DNA from: Epiperipatus broadwayi
Lineage: Eukaryota; Onychophora; Udeonychophora; Euonychophora; Peripatidae
Assembly (NCBI GenBank): GCA_028023455.1
Contig: JAQFVV010012513.1
Location: 2,540,001 to 2,604,000, forward strand
Direction: 5' to 3'
DNA length: 64,000 bases
A program made the translations under genes and the position numbers. A model generated the notes under the pieces. The model did not search any database. It was not told where the DNA came from and worked only from the letters and a program-made list of their open reading frames with translations. Below, piece after piece: positions 23,328 through 36,575 of the stretch; position 1 is the first letter of the stretch, and every line of letters starts with the position of its first letter.

Positions 23328-24142
23328 GTGCATTGTATGTTTTTAAACTTTAAGAAAATGTTATTTATTTTTTCTTGTTTAACAACACAAGTGTATTAAA
23401 TATGTAAAATTGTCAGGAAGCATTTGATGACATTTTATAAAAAAGGATTTTTAAATAAGTTTTTATAATAACAAGTTTATTAAATTAAGCCATGGCATGT
23501 ATGACTTATTATTAGCTACTAAAATAGGTTTTAGTCTTAAGTGATATTATATTGCTAAGGATATTAGTATATGGTATGGCTAAAGAATTCTCAGCCCCAT
23601 ATAGCTATTCAAGTTGGATAGCTGTGTTTGAAGTCATCATGTCTGAAAATTTCAGATTGTCCACTTAAAAGTTAACTATAAGATAATGGCTGCCTTTGAG
23701 TTGGTATTGTGGCTCTGATGTTGGGAATGTTCTAGCACTTTACTGAGGAATGCCAATAGTACGAAACCAGTCTGAGAATAGGGATTATTTCTAGATAGAA
23801 ATATTTTTAAGTGCTTTCTCTTGGCAATAATTATATATAAAGCTTGTTGGAGCTTGCATGTTATTTAGTTTTTTTCTAAATAAGTCAAACTTGATCATCA
23901 TATATTTGCTTTAAAACTGATTTAATAAGAGGTTCTTTTATTTCATTTTGAATAAAAAGATAAAAGAAATGTTAAATACAGTTTAATAATAACTAAGTAG
24001 TTATATAAAGATAGATAGATGGACAGATAGAAAAATTAAATAGATATATAGATTGAGAGATAGGTGAACAGATTAATAGAATAAATAGATAAATAGGCAG
24101 ACAAATAGGTAGATAGATAGATACACAGTCATATTTATATAT
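23328..24142. other. Non-coding stretch
   Basis: 23743-23767 resembles the foldback hammerhead-like region (CTGAGGA...CGAAACCAGTCTG) but lacks a stem. 24010-24123 is degenerate GATA-type repeat. Confidence 0.5.
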
Positions 24143-24286
24143 ATAAAAAGAAATATTAAATCAGAATTTACATATGTTTATTGGATTATCAACACCAAGT
24201 ATACTTTCAATGCTTTTGTATCGTATTCATTAGTGCTAATAATCTAATAAACATATTTAAATTCTGATTTAGTATTTCTTTTTATA
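24143..24286. repeat. Inverted repeat, about 50-bp arms
   Basis: AAAAAGAAATATTAAATCAG and its complement are at the outer ends; TGTTTATTGGATTAT pairs with ATAATCTAATAAACA inside. It sits directly before the large TAGA array. Confidence 0.75.
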
Positions 24287-24318
24287 CTAATATTAATAAT
24301 TATGTCAGACTATCAAGA

Positions 24319-25391
<1,073 letters not shown>

Positions 25392-25559
25392 TAATTAAAG
25401 AAATCATAATTTGGACAAATAACAAAGTAGTTTTTGAATCTATACGAAAAAAAGCATATGCACAAAAAATAAAGGTGGAAAGTGATTATGTAAAAATAGG
25501 TTATAAAAGGAAAGCAGTTAGAAAGACTTGTGATAATAAGATAGATAGGAAAAATGAAA

Positions 25560-26060
25560 AAAAAAAATAGGAATAACTATTAAGATAGTAAATGGATGTC
25601 TATTCTATTTTCAGAGAAATTATGTAAATGATTATTTAAAAAAAAGAATACCAAGTAATGTAAAAGTAGCTTTAAGAAATAATTAGACTTTGAGTAAGTG
25701 GTTATATAATGCAAAAAAGTTAAATGATATTAATAGTAAGGTAAAGCTGGTTTATAAAATTGGATGTGGAAAATATAATAAGGTATATATAGGACAGCTG
25801 GGAAGAATATCAACTACTAGATGTAAAGAACATGATAGAGTCATTAATAGGAAAGATATTAAGGAAAGATATTAGATCTGGACTATATTTGCATTATTTA
25901 AATATAGGGCATAGAATAAAATGTGAATATAAAAGCTATAAAGTATGTAAAAGATTACTATAAGAGGATATAGTATGAAACATTATATATTTCAGGAAAA
26001 TTTGGATAAATGTGTAAACCTGATTAAAGGTCCAACAAAATTAGGAGGAAAGTGAGATTT
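25560..26060 (+). pseudogene. Penelope-like element relic, GIY-YIG nuclease
   Basis: The frame 25690-25875 (61 residues) has VYKIGCGKYNKVYIGQLGR, the GIY-YIG signature, then TTRCKEHDR. After a frameshift at about 25870 the reading continues SGLYLHYLNIGHRIKCEY, as in Penelope-like nuclease domains (a small residue, then H...GHxI). Before it, LKKRIPSNVKVALRNN resembles the end of the RT-to-nuclease linker. The C-terminal nuclease cuts target DNA for Penelope-like retroelements. Only the 3' end survives and it has stops and frameshifts. Confidence 0.75.
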
Positions 26061-26189
26061 GTTAAATAATTAGAAGATTGTAAATATTATTTATAAAGAT
26101 AAAATATTTATTGTTTGTTTTAAGTTGTTTAAGGACATATTATGTTTAAATATATGTATATTTCTATACTAAACTTAATGTAATTAAAA

Positions 26190-26285
26190 GGGACTCAAAC
26201 TCAGATTATTCAATCCATCTCATACAACTGATACCCATGACCACACACATATGAAAAAGATAAATGATAGCCAATATACATATTT
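26190..26285 (-). mobile_element. tRNA-derived SINE, degenerate copy
   Basis: On minus it ends CTGAGTTTGAGTCCC, a degenerate B box. The head, ATCATTTATCTTTTTCATATG, is shared with copies at 30.78, 40.04, 41.35 and 43.08 kb. Confidence 0.55.
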
Positions 26286-27059
26286 TATGCTTATAATTAA
26301 TTATATATTGTAAATTATATGTATATGTAAGATGTTAATGTTTGTTAAATTTATTTTATTTATTTGATTATAAAGTATGAGTAAATGATTTAAAGTACTA
26401 TTTAATGTAAATAAATTCCAGTAGATGGAGTGGATATAATTAATGGTAACGTGATTTGTATGATTGAATATATTCAGGTCTCAATGGAGATGAAAGCTGG
26501 TTACATAAATATTAAAATATAATTATCAGTAATTGTTTATTTCAATCTTACTTATTCACCTATAGTTATTAAAGACACTAAGGACATCGTAATATATAGA
26601 AACTGAACTAGTTTTAGATCTAGATGATTATACAAGTAAATTGGTGAAAACTAAACCCATTTCCATATATTTCAATTAGAGACAATGGCTTGATAGTATA
26701 AGAAAAAGATAAATGATGATTTCTGGACGAAGGATCTGGGTATACTATTCCAAGTTCCAAAACTCCTCATTGATGAAAACGATAAATATGACATAAGTCT
26801 GGGGATATTAATTATTTTACATTAACTGGAGTGAAGATAATGAGGGGAAATATTTATTAAATATCTTCTTGATCATTGCATATTTTATAATAAATTTCTG
26901 CCAGTCAATATCCAAAGTGTTTAAAGACCCTGCTATATTAGTATTGTTTCATTGCTTCACAGATAGGCTGGATAGACAATTTTAATAATAAATAATGTTT
27001 TATCAGTTTTAATGTATCTTAATTGTGTTATCTTTATTAAAATGTGTGACATGGAACAA
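26286..27059. other. Non-coding with dispersed-repeat piece
   Basis: About 26562-26830 resembles 56435-56636 (ATAGTTATTAAAGACACTAA; CTCCTCATTGATGAAAACG; AGTCTGGGGATATTAA). It is a cousin of the foldback arms. There is no gene. Confidence 0.5.
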
Positions 27060-27345
27060 TAAATATAAATAAAGTGATTATAGAGAAAATGGGTTATTTT
27101 TTTTATGCTGAGTTTGGGAAAAGATATGGGGGATTTAGATACAAAGGCCCTGGAGTTGACAAAGACTGTTGCGGAAATGAGGTGGAGCAGGATAGAGAAG
27201 AATATGGGAAAACATATGATGGGAAATGGAAAGGGAATTTAAAGTGGCTAACATGTTTCTCTGGGTATAGTTGCTGAGAGATTCCTGACTCCGTATAAGG
27301 AGAAGTCACATAGCATCACATAATTAAGTTGTTTTTTTTACTTGA
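27060..27345 (+). mobile_element. LINE 3'-end fragment
   Basis: This copy encodes the 67-residue frame 27074-27277 (GYFFYAEFGKRYGGFRYKGP...), ending in a stop and a short UTR with CACATAGCATCACATAAT. It is the same LINE family as the minus-strand copies at 17.0 and 17.6 kb, with the 5' part missing. It has no zinc cluster. The frame is the C-terminal tail of ORF2. Confidence 0.65.
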
Positions 27346-27349
27346 GAGT

Positions 27350-28700
27350 TGTAGGGAGTGAATCGATTCCAGAATATGATATTTTATCACTGCATTACGT
27401 AGGGTGCTAAGTATGGGTGACAGCTTCTAGAATGTAGAGTCCTAGGATCAATATTTGTTGATACTTCCGGCGCGCGAAGTTCTTGGAATGTATTCCAACA
27501 ATAAAATCATTCGAATACAGTGTGTATTAGCGATATACTGAACTCTTTTGCTTAGTAAACAAATCTAAGCATGTCTTCGGGTAGGGAACTCGTAGCTTAA
27601 AATGCAAAAAATGCATAAAGGCACTCATAGTTTATTAATATGAATAATCTTAAGGTACTTATAAATATTCACGCGATTGCGTCAATATTTAGCATTTATT
27701 TATTGAAACAATGTATTGAATAGTTTCATCTTTTTTTAAATGTCTTTCTTTTTCTTTTATTAGAAGTTTCCGTAAGTCTTTTCTATTTTATCTGAATTTG
27801 TTACGGAATGTTGAAATTTCTTTATCGCCGCCCACTCATAAAATTGACCGCATTCCTTTGTAAGCAAATGAATTATATCAGACATTTTTCATCTTTGGAA
27901 TTTGTGGACATTTCTCGCTTTATAAAGCCAATAAATGTATAAAAATAAATAAAATTTGCCGAATATTTAATTTTTTTTAAATGAACTCATTCTGAAAACG
28001 AAGATTTTTTTAAAACCATCCTTTACTTGTGGAAACCATGGCAACAAGACATTACATTTTCCCCACTACGAGGGATTTTCTCATTTTGAAACGATGTCTT
28101 TGTGAATCTATGATAAAAGTTTATTAACAAATTGATTCTTTATTAAGAAATCGTATTGTTAGAAATTATAATATGCCTTATTGAGTTTAGAAATTTGATG
28201 TAATTATCTATTGACATCGACTGGAAAACTTTATTTTTTACGATAAAACAAAATAATCTTTTTTGAAAACTCATTTATATTATTTGATTGAAAATCTAAT
28301 ATTTATAAAAATAATAATCTAAAATAATGTTGATGTTATAACAAAGGTAAAACAGTAAAATACAGACAATATATATTACGAAGCATTTGCTTCGAAACTA
28401 TATCGAATTAATATTCAACTTTATAATAATCTTAATTTTTTCACTGTAGGAACATTTTTAAGCCTATACATATGTGATTATGCGTTAAATTCATGATAAA
28501 ACAATAGGTTATAATAATTTAACAAAGTGAATACAACTTAAAAAATTTTGACTTCTGCAATTTCAGTGACGTTTCAGTAAATCAAATATAATATTTTGTT
28601 CTTCTTGTTTTTATCAGCATATGTCTCAACTACCCCATATCGCAATCATACAACAAACCATAGTATTAACATTGGCAGAAACATTGAGGTGTTTGATAAT
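27350..28700. other. CpG-retaining unique segment
   Basis: No ORF. CpG is clearly commoner here than in neighbouring DNA (for example CTTCCGGCGCGCGAAG, ATTCACGCGATTGCG, ATCGCCGCCCACTC). No repeat was recognised, so it is probably single-copy. It could be a conserved or unmethylated regulatory region; there is no direct evidence. Confidence 0.4.
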
Positions 28701-29034
28701 TCTAACTCACTTAACAAAAAAAGATTGTTTATAAAATATTTGCTAATGTGAGATGTTGATCTGGGATTCTATGTTTGTAGATGAAGGTGTTATAGGCGGA
28801 ATTTAAGTGAAGAACTGTCAGGATAAAAACCAAAAAAAACTTCAAAATAATGAGTTAATTTGATAATATGTTGGACTGTTTCCATCATCTATCATTCTGT
28901 GTTGAATATATAGAAAATTTTAAATTTATTTAAACTTTTCAAATACAAAGAAACAACTTGTTAGTAACATCATACAAATAGAGACTACAGGTTCGTAATT
29001 ATATAACGTTTTGAATAGTATTGTTTTCCACTCT
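28701..29034. other. Non-coding stretch
   Basis: Nothing recognised. Confidence 0.5.
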
Positions 29035-29100
29035 TTTTTAGATTCTTTGAATATCTAATTTTAAGGCACGTTCTAACCAACTGAACTATTCCATCAATGG
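29035..29100 (-). mobile_element. tRNA-like SINE head
   Basis: On minus, GGAATAGTTCAGTTGGTTAG is a near-perfect pol III A box region, followed by AACGTGCC. The B box is degenerate (ATTCAAAGAATC). A relative is at 29641-29700. Confidence 0.45.
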
Positions 29101-29201
29101 CAATATATAGTAAAAATTTTATATATTTATATATGAGGATTGGTTCAATTACTCCTGAGCCCTTTAAATTTTTAATGTTTTTTTTTTCTATCAGCAAGGT
29201 T

Positions 29202-29538
29202 AATTAGAGGCTTCCATACATTGTGTATTAACTGCACTGTGTTGACTTATAGACTTGTTTGCCATTGTCATATGAGCAGTTATTTTTAACTATCCAATAG
29301 TGTTGCATTTTCCAATTGAACATGTGGTCAGTAGTACATACATAGTCTGTTTTTTTTTCTCTTTTAAACATTAGTTTGTGTCTTTCAATTGTGTTCAATT
29401 GGCAAAATACAAAAATATTGGATAGAGATGAAAAGATGCAAAGAAGAAAATTTAAGGAAGCTAGTCATATGACAATAATAATTATTCCTATAAGTCAACC
29501 CAGTGTGGTATTAAACAATGTATGGAAGCCACTAATTA
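29202..29538. mobile_element. Inverted-repeat element, 337 bp
   Basis: Terminal arms of about 48 bp (ATTAGAGGCTTCCATACATT and AATGTATGGAAGCCACTAAT). Inner complementary blocks (CATATGAC; CCAATTGAAC/GTTCAATTGG) make it a long foldback. The 62-residue frame over it has no domain. Confidence 0.75.
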
Positions 29539-29640
29539 TTCTTGTTCTTAGAAAAAAGTCTTAAATAAAGAAAAAAAAGGACTGAGGTCATTTGGAATCA
29601 ACCCCATATATAAATATATGACATTTCTACTCTCTGCTGC

Positions 29641-29700
29641 CTTTGATAATAGCTCAGTTGGTTACAGTATTACCTTAAATCTAAAAATGAAAGTTACCGC
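29641..29700 (+). mobile_element. tRNA-like SINE head
   Basis: GATAATAGCTCAGTTGGTTA contains the A box TAGCTCAGTTGGT. The following ACCTTAAATCTAAAA matches the copy at 29035-29100. No good B box, so not a tRNA gene. Confidence 0.4.
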
Positions 29701-30774
29701 CTATGCCACTATTGCCACTAGTCAGACCAGCTATACTAGAAGAAGAGTAAAGAATAATTCTACTAAAAACATGGTGTGTTTCTATTTATATGTTATTATT
29801 AAAAAGTGGTTAATAGTTACAAAATTTAAATAAAAGTTTAAAACTTTCTGGACATTCAATATTTAATGACAGATGGTGGAAATAGTCTGCCATATTATCA
29901 TATCTAATGTACCATCATCACTAATCTTCTGGAAAATAACGGATGATTTTGTTTCTCACAACCAGAGAGCTTATATCCTTCACAATAGTATTTAATAATA
30001 TTTAATGAGTTTTAAAGTCATATAAAAAATAAAAGATGTTGCGTTGTATTACTAAATACTTTAAACTTATTTGTGTGATTACAAAATAATTAGACTTATA
30101 TATATCTTCCAGATATCATAGTATCATAGTCTTATATATATATCTTCCAATTATTATAGTACTCTACACCCGTTTATTTACACCTAATTGTTTACCTGTA
30201 GTAATACAACTGTTTATTTGATTTTAGTCTATCAGCCTTTTTTTTAAATTAAATTTTGCAATAACTTCTGAAACATCTTTTAAAATATATATTCATTTAG
30301 AATGATAATTAGTTAAGATTAGAGGTTGTCAAGGCAAGTTTATTTTGAAGTTTTGTGTTACCTGTTTCTCTAATATTTTGGATATCCAAAGTTTTTTAAT
30401 TCGTTGATAATAAAAATAGTATGATTTAGGAGTATTGAATATTTTTTTATATATTTATTAGTGTGAACTTTTTTTATCTCTGCACTGTATGATAATAATA
30501 AAAAAATTCTATATATATGTAAATATTTTAATTGACTGTGAAAAAAAGTTTGTTTTATTTTTTTTAACTTAATTAAGTTGGCTTATTATCGAACCGTTTT
30601 TTTTTTTTATGCAAAAAATTTTTATTAAGCTAAAATTTTATACAAACTTGGAAAAAATATTTTACAATTTAACTAGATATTATAAAGTATATCATAAAAA
30701 AATGTGTATAAATTATAGAAGGTGGTTTTTAATACATTGTACAGGCTTAAACCTGCATTTATATATGTAATATA
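29701..30774. other. AT-rich non-coding stretch
   Basis: No gene. Near 30110-30148 the block ATATATATCTTCCA repeats. Confidence 0.5.
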
Positions 30775-30875
30775 TGCGGGATTCGAACTCAGAATTTTAC
30801 TCGACCCACCACTGTCAGTGCCATCTCATATTGCTGATCCACTTTATCACACAGGCATGCATAAGTAGAAAGAAA
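30775..30875 (-). mobile_element. tRNA-derived SINE with intact B box
   Basis: On minus, CTGAGTTCGAATCCCGC is a near-consensus B box. About 40 nt before it lies GTGGATCAGCAATATGAGAT, aligned with the head of the 43.08-kb copy. It is the best-preserved copy of this SINE family in the window. Confidence 0.65.
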
Positions 30876-31329
30876 AACCCAAAAGAAATCTTCCTACCTA
30901 TAATGGGGTCAAAAGAGAAATCAGGCTCCATGTATCATCAAAAATGTCTTACATGTAAGCAAGCAGCCTGTCTGTATTTTTAATTTTTTAAATCTTGCTA
31001 TAAAATGGTTGCAATTTCCTGGATATAGGGTTGAAGCAAAAATAGCATCTTAGGAACAAAAGGATAAACATAAGGAAAGCAAAAATCTTCATTGAAAGAA
31101 AAAGGCTTTGTTACATATTGTCAATGAGAGTGAAAATAGAGAAAGTTTGTGATTTAGTAATTGTCTCAATGTTCTTTCTATAGGTAAGAGTAGCAGGATG
31201 CTGAAGCAGAAAATGATGATTGTTTTCTCAGACTTTAAGACAAGGAAACAAAAGGGATCAATGCAAGCCCATTATCTTTGCTCTGTGATGAAATGACTTT
31301 GTTTTAGACCATGTTTATGAGTTGCTTAC
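30876..31329. other. Non-coding stretch
   Basis: Nothing recognised. Confidence 0.5.
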
Positions 31330-32265
31330 TTGAAATCTAACCTATCACAATCATCCACCTGCACAGAAACTCAGACCTCCCTCACTCATTTTAGGTATGT
31401 GAAACATATGGATTTCCATGCCTTATTAATATCTCATATTTTGCCATTATGCATTTTTTTTTACAGCAGAAACTAATTTTTTATTCACTTTTAATATTTC
31501 AACAGGAAAGTGAATAATTGTTTCTCTTCAGAGATATTTTTTAATTCTTTTTAATTACTTAATTTCTCATCTCCACAAGATTGCAGCTATTCATCAGCAC
31601 CAAAACATAGACCATTCTCTCTCTCATCCCAAAGCCAAGAAATCACAATCATCTACCAGTGCTGAAATGTAGACCATTCTTTCTCATCTCAATCCACCAT
31701 ATTATAACAACCAGCAATGCACAAACTCAGACCATCATCTTCCATCTCATCTCCATCATACCTCAAACATATCCCAGTGCTGAAACTCATTTTATGCTTT
31801 CTATTCTCAACCCCATTATATTACAATCATCCACCAATATTAGCACTCAGACCAACTTTTTTATCTTCACTGTATCACAGCTATCCACTAATTCTGAAAC
31901 TCAAACTATCCTCTCTTATCTCAATGCCATCTTATCACAGCCTTTCACCAGTACAGAAATGTAGACCATAGCTCTCTTATTTCTAGTTTGTTTATATTAC
32001 AACCATCTACCATTGCTGAAACTCAAATTATCCTATTTCATCTCAACATCATATAACAGCCATTCATTAATGCAGAAACTCAGACTATCCTCTCTCATCT
32101 CAACTCCATCATATCACAGCTTCCTATCAGTGCAGAAATTCAGACCATTCTCTCTCATTTTTAACTCCATCGTGATACAAACATCAACCAGTACAGAAAT
32201 TCAGACTAACATTTCTTATATCAACATCATTATATTAAAGTCACACACCAGTGGTTAAACTCAGA
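31330..32265. repeat. Minisatellite, about 57-bp unit
   Basis: Roughly a dozen diverged copies with AGTGCAGAAACTCAGACCAT, CTCTCATCTCAA and CATCATATCACAGC blocks. The first copy (about 31340) is separated from the rest by some 170 bases. The overlapping 81-101 residue frames are repeat by-products. Confidence 0.85.
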
Positions 32266-33186
32266 GCATTATTTTTATACCTGCTTGTCATATTGTTATT
32301 AAGCTGTTTGTATATTCAGTAAACCAAAGGAATAGACTTTTGTTAAAGCAACTAATAGAAGTTATAGCATATTATTTTTTCCATTTGTTAATAACAAAGC
32401 TAATTAATGGTGACACACTAAACTTTTCAACTAACTCATATATACATACAATGTGCTTAGTTTGGAGATAGCTTGGATTTCATTTTCCTATGGCTAGCTA
32501 TAGCATTATTTTGTGGCATTTTATTCATTTTAAGAATAAAAACTGGGGATAAAATATATTAATTTATTAGTTCAAAAAATATATAAAGAGGTCAGTGTTT
32601 ACACCAAAAAAAAAAAAACTACAAAGGACACAAACCCTGCATACAAGATAGCTAGTTAGTGAGATTTTTGTTCTTCATTATCGAGAGCATGTGTGAGACT
32701 GTAAACTTCTCTTCTATAATTGCTAGAAATGAGCAAGAAATATATTTCCCATAGTTTATTTAAAAGATTATGATTATTTTTACAAAATATATTTTAAAAC
32801 AAAAATATACATGATTAGATTTGATTATAATTCAATATATTTTCTTTTTAAAATATGCATTAAAGTATTATGCTATAATGGTAAGAAAATTACAGTCAGT
32901 AACAGTTTGCTGCACACTGTAGTAGTAAATATTTATGATGCTTTAATAATTATGGATACAATTTCAAATTTTAGAATAAAATTTAATAGATTTATGATGA
33001 CATAATATTAATTCATTCATATTTTACAAATTAAATTCAATCAGTGTTAATTTATTTTTCTACCAGATTTGCAGAAATTATTCTCATTACATATTTCACT
33101 TTATTGTTATTTTTCTATATTCACAAAGTTCAACTAAGATGATTTTAGAATGCTGTTCCATTTTTAGACTTATATTTCTAACTAAT
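32266..33186. other. AT-rich non-coding stretch
   Basis: Nothing supported; the 64-residue frame at 32811 has no motif. Confidence 0.5.
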
Positions 33187-33540
33187 CAAGTCTGATTTAA
33201 TAACTACTATTTCCTATTGCATTGTCAAATGTATACCATATAATAATCAATTGACGAAACACTTTATTACTTTTACAATGCTTTATTATCCACCCTTTCC
33301 TTCAGTTTACAGTTTCGATTGCTGTAGCAATCTTCTTCAGAACTCTTATATCTCCTAATGTCACTGTTACATTCAAATGGTAAATTTGATTGTAACAGTA
33401 ACATTAGGAGATATAAGGGTTCTGAAGACAAATTGCTGGAGCAATCAAAACTGTAAACTGAAAGAAAGAGTGGATAATAAAGCATTATAAAAGTAATAAA
33501 GTGTTTTGTCAATTGATTATTATATGACAAGTCTGATTTA
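33187..33540. mobile_element. Foldback element with 13-bp duplication and hammerhead-like arms
   Basis: CAAGTCTGATTTA at 33187-33199 and 33528-33540 flanks a palindrome with arms 33236-33376 and 33387-33527. The outer ends are CATATAATAATCAATTGAC and its complement. About 36 bp (33200-33235) lie between the left duplication and the palindrome, so the two ends are unequal. Each arm carries a hammerhead-like motif (minus 33312-33340; plus 33422-33451). The duplication is perfect, while the arms differ at several positions. Confidence 0.85.
33312..33340 (-). other. Hammerhead-like core motif
   Basis: On minus: CTGAAGA, extra A, stem GATTGC, loop TACA, stem GCAATC, then GAAAC. All core positions except the extra A are present (position 7 is free in hammerheads). 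This is the best copy in the window. The other arm (33422-33451) reads CTGAAGA...ATTGCTGGAGCAAT...CAAAAC, decayed at the GAAAC. Confidence 0.55.
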
Positions 33541-33810
33541 CTGAATCTAACAAAAAATCAAGATTTAAATACTAAAGTTAATTGTTAAATATCTATAAAA
33601 ATCCCACCAGGGAAATTAATTCTCATTGTGGCTGAATTTACAAAAGTATTTGTGGCTCTAGGGTAAGGTAAAAATAATTTTTGATACTTTATCTGATGAG
33701 CTATCAATTTTTAAAATGCTTTATTTAATTTATCATTAATATCACTCTACAAATGGCATTAAATCTACCACTTTTTTTTATTTTGCTATAATGTTTTCTA
33801 TAAATCTAAT

Positions 33811-34016
33811 TTTTACATTTTACTTCAAATGCATGTTGTGATTGTCCTGCATTCTTTATCAGAGCTACTTCTATTTGAATTTTTTAAAAATGTTAAAACT
33901 AAAATAGGATTGGCTGTGAGGAAGATTGCAGGAAAGTCAAAACATCAGATTGTATGTATATGTATACAATAGAAAATATTTTACTGAAAATTGTTTGAAG
34001 TAAGGTGTAAAAATTG
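33811..34016. mobile_element. Small inverted-repeat element related to 13.81 kb
   Basis: Ends TTTTTACATTTTACTTCAAA and TTTGAAGTAAGGTGTAAAAA are complementary. Hammerhead-like remnants occur in both halves (minus 33835-33862; plus 33914-33943, CTGTGAGGAAGATTGCAGG). Confidence 0.6.
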
Positions 34017-34643
34017 TATTAATATATCAGTCAGCTTACACTAACAAGGTAAAACATGTAACAGTTTAACAGATGATATTACATTGTTGTTGAATAAATG
34101 CCACATTGTTTTTACGAGAATGTTATCACAATATTCTCATTAATTCTCAAGCTGACAATAGGTGGCTCTAATAGAATTCAGAGAAACTATACTAGTTTCA
34201 TAAAGATAAAATTGATTATCTTTATTAAAAGTAACAAAATGTAAACATGTATGTAGAAATATAAATTATTTTTTTAAAATGTAATCATTAAATAGATTTT
34301 TGAAATTGGATTTAGCATTTTTTTTAGAAATTGATATTATGAGAGAAAGTAGATAATCTTTAAACATTGATCAAGATATTAGTAATTAAATAATTTTTGA
34401 ATTTACTACCAAGTTTGAAGTTTAATTTATTTCTATATAATTATATATTGATAAATTATTAATTTATATATATTCTAAACTAACATACATTTAATCATAG
34501 TCAGTTAAAAATGAGAAACTTTCTTCTGTGATATATCAACAAACTTTGAACAATTCAGTTGTCAATTAAAATATAGGCACACAATAAGATTAAGCTGTGA
34601 CTTAAGCTGGTAATTGTTAGCTTATATAAGAATAAGCTATAAG
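34017..34643. other. Non-coding stretch
   Basis: Nothing recognised. Confidence 0.5.
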
Positions 34644-35006
34644 CACAAGTGATTTGAAACAAAGCAAAACTCTTTATACAGTAGTGCCACCCTGTGCCAA
34701 TCAAAATAATCAATAAATGCCAGTAGGTTTGGGTATAAAATCCCTATCTAGGGCCTACTTATCCAATATCCCCAGATTACTTTCTGGCTTGTGGCCTTCA
34801 TCAGTGAGGAGCCTTGGATCTGAGAGCACTGCACCTAGGATCTAGATATGGATTTTATGCACAAGCCTTCTGGCATCCATTGATTACTCTGGTTGGCACA
34901 GGGTGGCAATACTGTATGGCAAATTTGGCCTTGTTTAATAACAATTATGTGCTTGTATAAGAGATAGTAATCATGTGATGTTTAGTGGTTTAACACAAGT
35001 GATTTG
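34644..35006. mobile_element. Foldback element, 337 bp, with 13-bp duplication
   Basis: CACAAGTGATTTG is perfect at 34644-34656 and 34994-35006. Between them the left arm (34657 to about 34845) and right arm (about 34846-34915) are complementary, with the right arm shortened near the centre. A tail (GTGATGTTTAGTGGTTTAA) extends beyond the palindrome on the right. Same family as 11.54 and 61.55 kb. Confidence 0.88.
34780..34804 (-). other. Hammerhead-like core motif in foldback arm
   Basis: On minus: CTGATGA, A, GGC, loop CACAA, GCC, A, GAAAG. The three-base stem is short and the final C is G here (C in other copies). Confidence 0.4.
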
Positions 35007-35094
35007 TTTGTGTTCTCAAAACTGTTTACTCATGGGTGATTGTGCATAGATTTATATGCTAAACTGAACAGTACAGGTTTGAGAACAAAACAAA
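35004..35094. repeat. Hairpin, about 23-bp arms
   Basis: TTGTTTGTGTTCTCAAAACTG pairs with CAGGTTTGAGAACAAAACAA around a 45-nt loop. Confidence 0.7.
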
Positions 35095-36371
35095 TTTTAT
35101 GTGTATTATCACAATAGGATATTCACCTTTAATGTAATTACAAATATATACTTTTTAAATTTGAGATTCAAATTAATTTAAAATACAAACTTAAGATTGT
35201 AACACGCACACACACACACCCCGCCATAATGAAAACATAACTAATTTACAGAAAATGAATAAGCATTATAAATCCTAAACTAAAAAGTTATAATTAACAT
35301 TGATAAAAATATGAAACTCTAGTGAGAGATAGTAAAAAGAAAAATGAATAAAGAATCGTCAAAAAAAAAAAAAAGTGAACCTAACAAATGAGATATTTCC
35401 AAATGGAAGAAGAAATGGAACAATAGATTGAAGTCAGATGTATGATAGAAATTGTAGAAGAGAACACATATAAGAATGCGAAAACGAAATTGTGAACGAG
35501 TCTTAGTTCTAAAGGCTAATATGGAAGCTACAATTTTGAAAAAGAAGCAGATAATGTAGATTTGTTATTTGAGAATAAACCGCCAACAAATTTTATGGAA
35601 GGAAACTAATATTCCAGAAGTATGAAAATTATCATTAATCTTTTATAGAAATTCCAAGCTCATTAATTAATATAAAACATTTTCCTTTCTATTTGAATAT
35701 ATATAGAGAGAATATTTTCATCTCTCATATATAAACTGAAAGTAACAGTTTGTTTTATCATCACGCACACTTAATATATTAGCACGCATAAGAAATAATG
35801 AGTATTTAGCAATCTTGTCATTATATATGTTGATATATATATATATCCAAATGATTTATAACAATGCTCTTTTGTGCTCAAAGTAGATGAAAGAGTATAA
35901 GAAGGACACTATTGATCACAGATTTATTTATATCCAGTTTTTTTTAATAAAACTTGACCTTATATTTTATTTATATGTACAATATAAATGACTGCAATTA
36001 TGAAAATAAATAAACCTCTTGTGGATTTTTTTTTATTGCAGGAAAAAAAAATTAGAACTTCTAATTAAAACTGTAAAAATATAATTAAAATTTACTACAT
36101 TTTAAGAGTTAACAGTACATTACATAATTAATAATTAAATGTATTCTGCATTTTGTTTAAAAATTAATTAAACATTTTGTACTACTCATTAAAACGGTAT
36201 TTATATTGTTTAACCAAAACCAAAATATATATATATCTGTTTAGAATATGTGAATGTATATAAAGAGAAAATTAGTAAATAGATATGTTGATAAATAAAT
36301 AGATAGGTAGATTGGTATGTAGGTAAGATAGATACAAAGATAAATAGATCGGTTGAGATGTAGATGCGTAT
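35095..36371. other. Non-coding stretch
   Basis: No gene. From about 36240, degenerate GATA-type repeat leads into the array. Confidence 0.5.

Positions 36372-36575
<204 letters not shown>

Noticed and set aside
31659-32258. Overlapping frames of 81-101 residues
   Set aside because: They lie on a diverged 57-bp minisatellite and repeat with its period; no domain.
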